NCBI GenBank assembly: GCA_902491475.1
Contig: CABUHY010000006.1
Coordinates: 1-64,000, forward strand
Length of the DNA: 64,000 bases
Direction of reading: 5' to 3'
Source: an uncultured Eubacteriales bacterium
GTDB lineage: Bacteria; Bacillota; Clostridia; Oscillospirales; Acutalibacteraceae
How positions within the stretch are numbered: position 1 is the stretch's first letter; every line of letters starts with the position of its first letter. The notes beneath the pieces were generated by a model. The model worked only from the letters and a program-made list of their open reading frames with translations, was not told the origin of the DNA and did not search any database. A program made the position numbers and the translations under genes. This document shows positions 26,560 to 35,121 of this stretch, piece after piece.

Positions 26560-27759
26560 ATGAAAAAGAAAATATTTGCTTTGACTCTTTGCCTTGCTTT
26601 TATTCTTACCGCTTTATGCGTGCAGTTTGTTAGTGCTTTGCCCGACGCAAGGGAGTCCGATGTTTCCCGTCAAAGCAGAAGCGTTGACGAATATCGGAAA
26701 GTTCTTGACGCCGTAAATCGGGAAAAAGAAAATTCGGCACAATCGGACTCTTTGGGAGAAAATCTCGCAGATGTATATGCCGGCGCATATATCAACGGGG
26801 ATAATCTTCTTGTAATAAATGTAACGGACGCTTCGGATGGCATAAAAGAGGAAATTAAGAGCGCATCGGGAAATCCCGATGTTATAATAAACAAAGTCGA
26901 ATTTTCCTCCTCCGAAATCGACGGGGCTTATGAAAAGCTTGTCGGAAATATGGAAAACGCACCGTATTTTAAGGTAACGGTTTCCGAAAAGGATAACACT
27001 GTGTATGTAACAGGCGAAAGTGCGGAGGAGTGCAACCGTTATATCCTCGAAAACGGATACAATCCCGAAATGATAACCGTTGTCGAGGGGCAAAATACCG
27101 TTGAGGACTGCGCTTCTGTGTATGCGGGTTCGAATGTGGTATGTACAAATAACAATAATTCTGGTACAGTTGGATTTGCTTGTAAAAAGAATTCAAGTGG
27201 AGAAAAAGGAATTGTTACGGCTAGCCATGTTGTAGGTGGCGGTACGGGAAATAATACATTGGGCAACACAGTGAAAATTGATGGTAGTTCTTTTGGTAAG
27301 GTTGTCTCATCGAGATACGGTAATTCCGTAGATGCTGCTTTTATTGAAAAATCATCTTCTTTGTTGCCTATATGGGTATTTCATGGAAACCTTATAAATA
27401 AAGAAAAAATAAACGGATAGGGAAATGCCTCATACACTCCAGAAGGAACTACAATTAGGCATTTCGGTTCAACATCAAGGCATTTATCATCTGCTGTTTC
27501 CGGTGCAATATATGGACAAGTTGTAAGTAATAAAGCAAGTATAACTGTAGGAAATTATAAGTTTTATTCGTTGACGGAAACAACTGCATATATGCAATCA
27601 GGCGACAGTGGCGGGCCGTGTGTTGTAACAGGTTCTAACAATAATGTCATTTTGGTAGGTATCATAAAAGGACATGATACGGCAACACAACATACTTATT
27701 ACTGTCGCATAGATAAGGTAATGAGCGAACTGGGAGTAACGCCAATAGTAAATAGCTGA
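26560..27759 (+). pseudogene. Secreted trypsin-like serine protease, split by an in-frame TAG
   Basis: ATG 26560 follows GGAGAGG and begins a signal peptide (KKKIFALTLCLAFILTALC). After a propeptide-like region of about 170 residues comes a chymotrypsin-fold domain with TASHVV (His223) and SVDAAF (Asp258). Codon 287 is TAG (27418-27420); the same frame then continues 112 codons to TGA and contains GDSGGP with the nucleophile (Ser350). Without read-through the product lacks Ser and is dead. TAG ends other genes here, such as rsmH, so recoding is unlikely. The protease part uses CCA, GGT, GGA and AGT codons unlike the first half. It is the third gene of the sigma operon. Confidence 0.8.
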
Positions 27760-27765
27760 ATAATA

Positions 27766-27797
27766 AAAAACTCGACTCTATACAGAGTCGAGTTTTT
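27766..27797. terminator. Bidirectional terminator
   Basis: AAAAACTCGACTCT / AGAGTCGAGTTTTT with a four-base loop, T-rich on both strands, between the protease remnant and the convergent DUF4363 gene. Confidence 0.92.
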
Positions 27798-28178
27798 TTA
27801 AAACACATTTTCAAATTTCGGTTTTTCGCTGTCTATCATCTTTTCAAGCAGTATGATGTTCTCCGAGCAAAGCTCCGTTATATCACAGTCAGCTTTGTTT
27901 TCGGTCTTGTCGTCAAGGGTGCGGAAATTTATGTCGATGTCGTCGAGCTCGTCGTGATTACAGTAAATGCCGAAGCGCACCTGTGCCTTTTTCCATTTTT
28001 TGATAGTCGTTTTGAGGCTTTCGGTTGCCGCCTCCTCGGTGTCGTTTTCGGCGATTTCTATCGTCTTTTCAAGCGAGGATATAATTTCGTTTCCCGTTCT
28101 TTTTAGGTCGAAATACCCGTAAACGGATATTGCCGTAACAAAAACAATCAGAACAACAGCAATTACAACTCTTTTCAT
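27798..28178 (-). CDS. DUF4363 family protein
   Basis: A 126-residue protein with an N-terminal signal anchor (MKRVVIAVVLIVFVTAISVYGY) and a mainly helical extracytoplasmic part rich in Glu and Lys (SLEKTIEIAENDTEEAATESLKT). The helix pattern and the four-base overlap with a DUF421 gene match the DUF4363 family, whose members commonly pair with DUF421 proteins in clostridia. Function is unknown. The gene is second in a two-gene minus-strand operon. Confidence 0.7.
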   Translation of the reverse strand: MKRVVIAVVLIVFVTAISVYGYFDLKRTGNEIISSLEKTIEIAENDTEEAATESLKTTIKKWKKAQVRFGIYCNHDELDDIDINFRTLDDKTENKADCDITELCSENIILLEKMIDSEKPKFENVF

Positions 28179-28852
28179 AAATTCTTATCCCTTTCGGTTA
28201 TCTCGTATTTTTCGTCCTTGTCCATTGTCATAAGCAGTACATCTTTAACGCTTAAATTCTTTTTGCGAAGCAGGCGTTCGACCTTTGCCTTTGTGGTGTT
28301 GCACTCGGAAAAATTCTTTTCGAGTATAGAGCCGTCGGATATTACCACGCTTTTATACACATTTTCAGCCTTTTTAATTCCCGTGTCCTTGATTTTGACA
28401 TTTTCTTCGTCGGCTTTGAGCATAACCGACAGTGTTCCGTCGGTTTCGACAATGGCGTACCACACCTCGGAAATGTCAAAAATATCCTTCTTCCGCAGTT
28501 CCTCCAAAAGGTCGTCGGTCGTAAATCGCAGCTCCTTTAACTGCTTTTGGTCGATTTTCCCCTCACGGATAACTATAAGCGGATTTCCCTGCATTGCCGA
28601 GCGGAATTTAACACTTTTGAGGTTGAGTATCGATATGATAATCTCAAATCCGACAAGCAACAGCACGGGAATAATCGTGTTCATTAGCGGAAGCCTTGTG
28701 TCCTGCATCGGTATTGCGAGAATTTCCGACAGAAGTATCGTAATAACAAGCTCGGCAGGCTGTAATTCGCCTATCTGGCGTTTGCCGAGTATTCTCATTG
28801 AAATGATAATAACGATATATAAAATTACCGTCCTTGCAAAATTTATAAGCAT
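28175..28852 (-). CDS. DUF421 (YetF/YcaP-like) membrane protein
   Basis: A 225-residue protein with three N-terminal helices and the family signature RILGKRQIGELQPAELVITILLSE, followed by the cytoplasmic two-part beta domain (FRSAMQGNPLIVIREGKID, LRKKDIFDISEVWYAIVETDG). DUF421 proteins occur in several copies in spore formers; a few have been linked to spore or envelope properties, but the reaction is not known. It overlaps the DUF4363 gene and is divergent from gerKA, with only 72 bases between. Confidence 0.88.
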   Translation of the reverse strand: MLINFARTVILYIVIIISMRILGKRQIGELQPAELVITILLSEILAIPMQDTRLPLMNTIIPVLLLVGFEIIISILNLKSVKFRSAMQGNPLIVIREGKIDQKQLKELRFTTDDLLEELRKKDIFDISEVWYAIVETDGTLSVMLKADEENVKIKDTGIKKAENVYKSVVISDGSILEKNFSECNTTKAKVERLLRKKNLSVKDVLLMTMDKDEKYEITERDKNL

Positions 28853-28924
28853 TTATATCACCGTGTATATATTTTGCAGCTTTCGGCAGAATATTCCTGT
28901 CGGTATCGGTAACAATATTTTACG

Positions 28925-30436
28925 GTGAAGTATATGTTCAGAAAACTTAAAAATAACCTTGACGAAATAACGGAAAAGGTAGAAAAAAACGATACGGAAA
29001 CCCCCGTTTCCGATTCGCTCGAATACAACATCTCCTATCTTAAAGAGCAGTTCGGCGAGAGCTTCGACATAATTTATAAGTATTCCGATGTCGGCAAAAA
29101 CAAGGTCTGCTTTGTTATGGCAGACGGTATGTGCGACAATATGCTTGTCGTCGAGCAGATAATGCGCCCGATACTCACGGCGAAAAATCTGCCGTCCGAC
29201 CCGTGCAAAATGCTCAATTACATCAGTGCGAATGTCGTTGCGGGCATTGACCAGAACGAGACGAGAACGCTTGAAAACGCAATAGCCGATGTGGTGTCGG
29301 GACTTGTGGTTTTCTTTGTCGACGGAGCGGATTACAGCTGGAGCTACGGCGTGCAGGGCTTCCCGAAAAGAGGGATTGACGACGCACAGTCCGAGGTACA
29401 GGAAAAGGGAGCGCACGAGGGCTTCACCGAGAGCTTTAAGGACAATGTGGCTCTTTTGCGGCGCAGAATACGCTCGCCCGTTTTGAAATGTGAGACCGTG
29501 GAGGTCGGTGCAACGAGCAAAACGAGGGTTTGCGTGTGCTATATGTCCGACAGGGCAAAGCCGAAAACCGTTAAGGAGATAAAGGCGAGGCTTAAAAACG
29601 CAAAGCTTGACACCGTGCTCGGCTCGGGCTATTTGAGACCGTTTCTGGAGGACGGTCAATTTTCGTTTTTCTCCGCTCTCGGTACAACGGAGCGACCCGA
29701 CATAGCCTGCGGCGAAATGAACGAGGGCAGGGTGGTTATCATAGTTGACGGCACGCCGTTTGCACTGATAGCGCCGTATATTTTTATCGAGAATTTCCAG
29801 ACGATGGACGACTATAATATGCGCCCGTTTTATGTTGCGTTTATACGGCTGCTCAAATATGTTTCGTTCTTTGCCGCCGTGTTTCTGCCCGGGCTCTATG
29901 TTGCGGTATGCACATTCCATCAGGAAATTCTGCCCATATCGATGCTCTACGATATGGCGATACAGGAGAGCATAACCCCGTTTCCCGTAATGCTTGAAAC
30001 GATATTTATCCATTTTGTCTATGAGATTGTCAGGGAGGCGGGCTTGCGTATGCCGAAATCGGTCGGACACGCTGTGAGTATCGTCGGCGGTCTTGTAATC
30101 GGCGACGCCGCAGTCAGCGCAGGTCTTGTTGCCGCACCGATGCTTATTGTAGTCGCAATATCGGCGATAACCTCGTTTGTCGTTCCGCATATTTATCAGA
30201 GCGTGGCGGTTCTTCGTTTTATTTTAATGGTGGTCGGCGGACTGTTCGGCTTTTACGGGATTGTAATATGCTTCAGTGTTCTGCTTGTGGATTTGTGCAA
30301 GGACGGACCGTACGAGGTCTCCGAGCTCTCGCCCATAGCCCCGTTTGCGCCTGCGGCAATGAGGGACACCTTTATGCGGCTTAACTGGAAAAAACTCGGC
30401 GACAGAGATTTAAGAATACAGAATATGGAGAAATAA
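28925..30436 (+). CDS. gerKA: Spore germination protein, GerA family A subunit
   Basis: A subunit of a germinant receptor in the inner spore membrane. A soluble N-terminal half of about 250 residues contains the typical NISYLKEQFGESFDIIYKY and EGSVF-like regions, followed by about five helices (from residue 300) with AVFLPGLYVAVCTFHQEILP and a Pro-rich loop ELSPIAPFAP. The frame starts at GTG 28925; ATG 28934 is an alternative, three codons later. gerKB starts directly after the stop. Germinant specificity cannot be read from sequence. The K-type name reflects the A-B-C gene order rather than proven orthology. Confidence 0.88.
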   Translation: MKYMFRKLKNNLDEITEKVEKNDTETPVSDSLEYNISYLKEQFGESFDIIYKYSDVGKNKVCFVMADGMCDNMLVVEQIMRPILTAKNLPSDPCKMLNYISANVVAGIDQNETRTLENAIADVVSGLVVFFVDGADYSWSYGVQGFPKRGIDDAQSEVQEKGAHEGFTESFKDNVALLRRRIRSPVLKCETVEVGATSKTRVCVCYMSDRAKPKTVKEIKARLKNAKLDTVLGSGYLRPFLEDGQFSFFSALGTTERPDIACGEMNEGRVVIIVDGTPFALIAPYIFIENFQTMDDYNMRPFYVAFIRLLKYVSFFAAVFLPGLYVAVCTFHQEILPISMLYDMAIQESITPFPVMLETIFIHFVYEIVREAGLRMPKSVGHAVSIVGGLVIGDAAVSAGLVAAPMLIVVAISAITSFVVPHIYQSVAVLRFILMVVGGLFGFYGIVICFSVLLVDLCKDGPYEVSELSPIAPFAPAAMRDTFMRLNWKKLGDRDLRIQNMEK

Positions 30437-31516
30437 ATGGAAAAGATACAAAAAATCAGCACGGGTCAGTTCTTTTCACTGCTTTTGCTCTCACGGCTTT
30501 TGTCAACGCTCACATTTATGCCCGTGTTCAATGTAAATGTGAATAATTCGGATTATATCGTCGCAATTCTTTTAGGCAGTGCGGCAATGCTCTTACTGCT
30601 TTTGCCGATGTACTTTCTGTTCAAAAACGGCGACGGCAGGGGCGTTCTGGAGCTGTCGGAGACGGTTTCTCCCACGCTTTCAAGGTCGCTGTGCGTTTTG
30701 TATGTCCTGTTTTTCCTCATTGACGCATATTCGACTCTGTTGCGGCTGAATTTGTTCGTCGCTTCGGCGGTTTTTCCCGATACGGACACAAGGCTGTTTA
30801 TTCTTTTGACCCTTGTGGCGGTTTGCTATTCGGCAACAAAGGGGATAGAAGCGCTCGGCAGAGCGGGCAGTGTTTCGCTCGTGATACTTCTTGCCTCGTT
30901 TGTGTTCGTACTGCTTACCATGCTCTCACGGGTCGATATAAACAATCTGTCGCCCGTTTTCTACGACGGCGCAAAGCCCGTTATGACCGTGGCGTGGTCG
31001 GTTGTGATAAGGACTACCGAGCCCGTGGCAATTTCCGTAATGCTGCCTAAGGTTACGGGAAATCTCAAAAAAAGCGTTGTGCTGTGGACGGCGTTTTTTG
31101 CACTGTTCGTCTCCGCACTTTTCTTTATTTTGTTTACAACCTCGGGCAACAGTGCGCTTTTGAATATGTTCCCCGTTCATTCGATGGCAGTGCTCTCGGA
31201 ATTCGGACTTATCGAGCGCCTTGATGTGCTGCTGACGGGCGTGTGGATAATCTCCGCCTTTGTCAAAATAACCTTTATCATTTACATTATAAATGATATT
31301 CTGTCGCGGTCGTTCGCAATAAAGAACAAAAATGCGGTTGTGTATTTGTCGGGTGCGGTAATTTTTGCGGCGGTAATGCTGCTTTCGGGAAATATCGATA
31401 ACTTCCGCTACACCTCGAACACGGTTGTAAAATCGGTTCTGTTTATTCTCTTTGCGGTTCTTATTCCCGTTTTTGTTATGATACTCGAAAAAGTCAAACG
31501 GAGGAAGTTAATTTGA
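30437..31516 (+). CDS. gerKB: Spore germination protein, GerA family B subunit
   Basis: An amino-acid-permease-like membrane subunit (359 residues, about ten helices) of the germinant receptor, implicated in germinant binding in studied receptors. It starts ISTGQFFSLLLLSRLLST, typical of GerAB proteins. Its ATG abuts the gerKA stop and its end overlaps gerKC by four bases, so the three subunits are translated in balance. Confidence 0.88.
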   Translation: MEKIQKISTGQFFSLLLLSRLLSTLTFMPVFNVNVNNSDYIVAILLGSAAMLLLLLPMYFLFKNGDGRGVLELSETVSPTLSRSLCVLYVLFFLIDAYSTLLRLNLFVASAVFPDTDTRLFILLTLVAVCYSATKGIEALGRAGSVSLVILLASFVFVLLTMLSRVDINNLSPVFYDGAKPVMTVAWSVVIRTTEPVAISVMLPKVTGNLKKSVVLWTAFFALFVSALFFILFTTSGNSALLNMFPVHSMAVLSEFGLIERLDVLLTGVWIISAFVKITFIIYIINDILSRSFAIKNKNAVVYLSGAVIFAAVMLLSGNIDNFRYTSNTVVKSVLFILFAVLIPVFVMILEKVKRRKLI

Positions 31517-32676
31517 AAAAACTCGGTGTCTTTATAAAAATAATATCGGTTTTCGCACTTGTACTGCTTTTCGGCGGCTGTAATACGCAGAACTCAAAGC
31601 TGGAGCTTAAAAACAGGCTTATCGTTCAGGGAATAGGCATTGATAAGGCGGACGGTATGCTGTCCGTTTCCGTCCAGGCGCTCAACACCGATGTTTCAAG
31701 CAATTCCGCATCCTCGGGAGCACCCGACGAGGTGGTAAAGTATTATTCGGTCAGCGGACGCTCCGTTTCCGAGGCGATAAGCAAGCTGTCGGATATAACG
31801 GGAAGCGACCCGCTTATATCTCAAAACAGAATTGTAGTTTTCGGGCGTGAGTTTGCAGAGGACGGCATAGCCGATTATCTTGACGATTTTGTGCGTACCA
31901 CGGAAAACAGAATAACCGTCTATGTAGCCGTGGCGGACGGAAAAGCCGAGGATATAATTTTCTCGGAGCTCGGCGAGAACATCATTCCCGCAAGGCGTGC
32001 CGAGCAGATTATACGCTCGTCGGATTTTAACGCAAATGTCGTAAGCACCAGGGTTTTTGAGCTGATAAACATCTTTTCCGACGGCACGGCTTCGGCGGCA
32101 CTGCCCGTGCTCAAATGCGTAAAGGACGGCGAAAACGATGTTATAGAAATATCGGCAACGGCGCTTTTTAAGGACGAAAAGCTCATATGTGAAAAGGATG
32201 ATGAAATTGCGACGGGCATACTTTGGACTAACGACAGAATAGGCAAGGGCGAAATCTCCTTTGAGGGTGCAAACGGCGTGAATATCACGGCGAATATCAT
32301 AAAAAGCGGAACAAAAATAAAGACCGAAATAAGAGACGGCAAGCCTTGCTTTGACATTAAAATAAAGTGCTCGCTTGATTTGAGCGAGGTCAATAAAAGC
32401 GTCTTTGAGATTATGGAAATCGACGATATAAACGAAATCGGGGAATATGCCGAACGGGCGATTGAAAATTATGTTGAAAACAGCATAAATGAGTGTATAA
32501 TGAAGGAGTCGGCAGATGTTTTCGGCTTCGGCAGACGGCTGAAACGCACCTGCCCGAGTTTTTACAAAAGCAATGTCTCCGATTGGAGCGAAATGATGAA
32601 AAACTGCGAATACAACACGCAGGTCGATGTCAAAATCGAGAGAGTGGGAGGTTCGGTCGCAAGGCTGTACAAATGA
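31513..32676 (+). CDS. gerKC: Spore germination lipoprotein, Ger(x)C family
   Basis: The C subunit, a lipoprotein with signal peptide and lipobox (LLFGGC, Cys near residue 23) followed by the GerAC domain: RLIVQGIGIDKADG, YYSVSGRSVSEAISKLS and the C-terminal three-lobed part. The length of 387 residues is usual. The start is TTG with GGAGGAAG upstream, overlapping gerKB by four bases. A small MGMT-family gene follows three bases after the stop. Confidence 0.9.
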   Translation: MKKLGVFIKIISVFALVLLFGGCNTQNSKLELKNRLIVQGIGIDKADGMLSVSVQALNTDVSSNSASSGAPDEVVKYYSVSGRSVSEAISKLSDITGSDPLISQNRIVVFGREFAEDGIADYLDDFVRTTENRITVYVAVADGKAEDIIFSELGENIIPARRAEQIIRSSDFNANVVSTRVFELINIFSDGTASAALPVLKCVKDGENDVIEISATALFKDEKLICEKDDEIATGILWTNDRIGKGEISFEGANGVNITANIIKSGTKIKTEIRDGKPCFDIKIKCSLDLSEVNKSVFEIMEIDDINEIGEYAERAIENYVENSINECIMKESADVFGFGRRLKRTCPSFYKSNVSDWSEMMKNCEYNTQVDVKIERVGGSVARLYK

Positions 32677-32679
32677 CTT

Positions 32680-32979
32680 ATGAGTACATTTGATAAAATT
32701 TACGAGTGTGTAAAGCAAATACCCGAGGGCAAGGTTGCAACCTACGGTCAAATTGCCTTGCTTGCGGGTAACCCGAGATGGGCGAGGGTGGTGGGCTATG
32801 CCCTGCATGTCAACCCCGATCCGTCAACGATAAAATGTCACAGGGTCGTCAACCGTGAGGGCAGAGTGTCCGAGGCTTTCGCTTTCGGCGGAATGAATAT
32901 GCAGATAATCCTCCTGCGTGAAGAGGGCGTGGAGGTAAGCGACGACGGCTATGTCGATTTGAAAAAGTATCAGTGGTAA
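32680..32979 (+). CDS. Small MGMT-family DNA-binding protein
   Basis: A 99-residue protein equal to the C-terminal DNA-binding domain of O6-methylguanine methyltransferase (IPEGKVATYGQIALLAG helix-turn-helix, RVVGYALHVNP). The active-site motif reads KCHRV rather than the usual PCHRV, so the acceptor Cys is kept, unlike alkyltransferase-like ATL proteins, which replace it. It lacks the N-terminal domain. It could be a minimal repair enzyme or a lesion-recognition factor. Position after gerKC may simply reflect co-transcription. Confidence 0.85.
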   Translation: MSTFDKIYECVKQIPEGKVATYGQIALLAGNPRWARVVGYALHVNPDPSTIKCHRVVNREGRVSEAFAFGGMNMQIILLREEGVEVSDDGYVDLKKYQW

Positions 32980-32999
32980 CAGAATATAGTGAAGAGTGA

Positions 33000-33180
33000 A
33001 TAGTGAATAGTGAAGAGGTGCTGCCCTGCCCCCTACGGGTCGTGCGATGTTATATCGGTAGGGCGGGGGCTTGCTCCCGCCGCTGACAAATATCGATTGC
33101 CGTAGGGACAGCCCTTGCGGCTGTCCGCAGTGAGATATATAACAAATTAGTACAGGGGCAAGTACTGTCCCTACGATACA
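33000..33180. repeat. Modular dispersed intergenic repeat, copy 1
   Basis: Contains GAAGAGTGAATAGTGAATAG, a hairpin module around GTAGGGCGGGGGCTTGCTCC, and a long inverted pair CGTAGGGACAGCCCTTGCGG ... GGGGCAAGTACTGTCCCTAC (33101-33174). All modules recur at 55225-55425. No coding capacity. Confidence 0.75.
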
Positions 33181-33195
33181 ACATATAACTTCCGT

Positions 33196-33231
33196 ATGCA
33201 AACGGTTAAAACATACCGTTTGCATTTTTTT
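33196..33231 (+). terminator. Terminator of the gerK-MGMT transcript
   Basis: ATGCAAACGG / CCGTTTGCAT arms, ten-base loop, then seven T. Confidence 0.88.
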
Positions 33232-33276
33232 GATATTTGTTGTATCATTTATCTACTAAATTTTCAGAGGTAAACT

Positions 33277-35121
33277 ATGCTTTCTAAACAACAGGAAAAA
33301 TTACTTCAAAGCGTTCAGAAACCTGCCCGATATACGGGCGGGGAGTTCAACAGCGTTGTAAAGGATAAAAATAAAGTCGAGTTCCGATATGCCTTTTGTT
33401 TTCCCGACAATTACGAAATAGGTATGTCGCATCTCGGTATGAAAATTCTCTATTCGCTCATAAACGACCGACCCGAGGCGTGGTGCGAAAGGGTGTTTGC
33501 ACCGTGGGACGATATGGAAAAGCTTATGCGTGAAAACAAGGTCCCGCTTTACGGGCTTGAAAGCGGCGACGGTATCAAAGACTTTGATATGATAGGCTTT
33601 ACCATGCAGTATGAGATGAGCTATACCAATGTGCTCAATATGCTTGACCTTGCGGGTCTGCCTGTCAGGAGTGCGGACAGAACCGATTTGACGCCTATCG
33701 TGTGTGCGGGCGGTCCGTGCGTGTGCAACCCCGAGCCGATAGCGGATTTTATCGACATTTTCACACCCGGCGAGGGAGAAGAGATTGTCAACGAACTTAT
33801 CGACCTTTTGGAAAAGCATAAAAAGCTCGGCTCGACAAAGCTTGAATTTCTGCGTGAAGCCGCTCAGCTTGAGGGCGTTTATGTTCCTGCTTTCTATGAT
33901 GTTTACTATAATGATGACGGCACGATTAAAGAGGTTGTCAACAGGGAAAATGCGCCGAAAATCGTCAAAAAGCGTATTATCTCCGATTTGAACACCGTGT
34001 TTTATCCCGAAAAATTTGTCGTTCCGTTTATCGAGGTCGTTCATGACAGGGTCGTGTCGGAGATTTTCCGAGGCTGTATAAGAGGCTGTCGCTTTTGTCA
34101 GGCAGGCTTCATTTACCGCCCGATAAGGGAAAAAACGAGCGATGTCGTAAATAAGCAGGCAAAAACGCTCTGTGACAATACGGGATATGATGAAATTTCC
34201 CTTTGCTCTTTGAGCACAAGCGATTATACCGAGATTGACAAACTCATTCCGAAAATGTTCGATTGGGCGCTCAAAGATAACATAAATGTATCGTTGCCGT
34301 CGCTTCGTGTCGATAACTTTTCCGACGAGCTTATGGAGGAGCTTAAAAAGGTGCGCCGCAGCGGTCTTACCTTTGCACCCGAAGCCGGCACGCAAAGGCT
34401 TCGTGACGCAATCAACAAAAATGTAACCGAGGATGAGGTCGTAAGGACAGCCGAAAAGGCATTTGCGGGCGGCTGGACTGCCGTCAAGCTTTATTTTATG
34501 ATGGGCTTACCGACGGAAACCCTTGCCGATATAGAGGGGATTGCCGACCTTGCGCAGACGGTTGTCAATACATATTACAAAAATCCGAACAGACCCAAGG
34601 GCAAGGCGGTAACCGTAAGCATAAGCGTCGCTTCGTTTGTTCCGAAGCCGTTTACGCCGTTCCAGTGGGAGCCGCAGGACACAAGACCTATGCTTGAAGA
34701 AAAGCAGAAGCATTTGCTCGAAAGCGTTAAGACGCATAAAATTCAGGTGTCTTACCACGAGTCGCAGACGAGCGTGCTCGAGGGCGTTTTTGCAAGGGGA
34801 GACAGAAAGCTCTGTGCCGTTATCGAAAAGGCGTGGAGAAAGGGCTGTAAGTTTGACAGCTGGGATGAATTTTTCAGATACGACCTTTGGAAAGAGGCGT
34901 TTGACGAGTGCGGCGTTTCGATGGAATTTTATGCCAACCGCAAGCGTGAATTCGATGAGATACTTCCGTGGGATATGTTCGACTACGGTATAAGGAAGGA
35001 TTTCCTTATCGAAGAAAACAAAAAAGCACATATGAGCGTAACGACGCCGAACTGCCGACAGAAGTGTTCGGCTTGCGGTGCGGCAAGGCTCAACGGAGGA
35101 AAATGCGATGCGAAGCGTTAG
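33277..35121 (+). CDS. B12-binding-domain radical SAM protein (TIGR03960 type)
   Basis: A 614-residue radical SAM protein. The N-terminal part resembles a cobalamin-binding domain; the radical SAM core shows C-x3-C-x2-C (Cys267, Cys271, Cys274) in FRGCIRGCRFC, which holds the 4Fe-4S cluster. The C-terminal tail has a further cysteine cluster (CRQKCSACGAARLNGGKC). It overlaps the DUF2344 gene, its standard partner. The family is widespread in Firmicutes; a tRNA or rRNA modification role has been suggested, but the reaction is unknown. It ends in TAG. Confidence 0.9.
   Translation: MLSKQQEKLLQSVQKPARYTGGEFNSVVKDKNKVEFRYAFCFPDNYEIGMSHLGMKILYSLINDRPEAWCERVFAPWDDMEKLMRENKVPLYGLESGDGIKDFDMIGFTMQYEMSYTNVLNMLDLAGLPVRSADRTDLTPIVCAGGPCVCNPEPIADFIDIFTPGEGEEIVNELIDLLEKHKKLGSTKLEFLREAAQLEGVYVPAFYDVYYNDDGTIKEVVNRENAPKIVKKRIISDLNTVFYPEKFVVPFIEVVHDRVVSEIFRGCIRGCRFCQAGFIYRPIREKTSDVVNKQAKTLCDNTGYDEISLCSLSTSDYTEIDKLIPKMFDWALKDNINVSLPSLRVDNFSDELMEELKKVRRSGLTFAPEAGTQRLRDAINKNVTEDEVVRTAEKAFAGGWTAVKLYFMMGLPTETLADIEGIADLAQTVVNTYYKNPNRPKGKAVTVSISVASFVPKPFTPFQWEPQDTRPMLEEKQKHLLESVKTHKIQVSYHESQTSVLEGVFARGDRKLCAVIEKAWRKGCKFDSWDEFFRYDLWKEAFDECGVSMEFYANRKREFDEILPWDMFDYGIRKDFLIEENKKAHMSVTTPNCRQKCSACGAARLNGGKCDAKR

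Noticed and set aside
27418..27420. TAG as pyrrolysine or general stop recoding
   Set aside because: TAG ends rsmH (12553-12555) and the radical SAM gene (35119-35121) at their normal family lengths, and no pyl genes or PYLIS-type structure were seen.
28853..30190. 445-codon minus-strand frame opposite gerKA
   Set aside because: It is a mirror of a strongly biased coding gene; composition is rich in Arg, His and Cys with no domain, and gerKA is clearly the real gene.
31696..32808. 370-codon minus-strand frame opposite gerKC
   Set aside because: Antisense shadow of a recognised lipoprotein gene that also runs into the MGMT gene.
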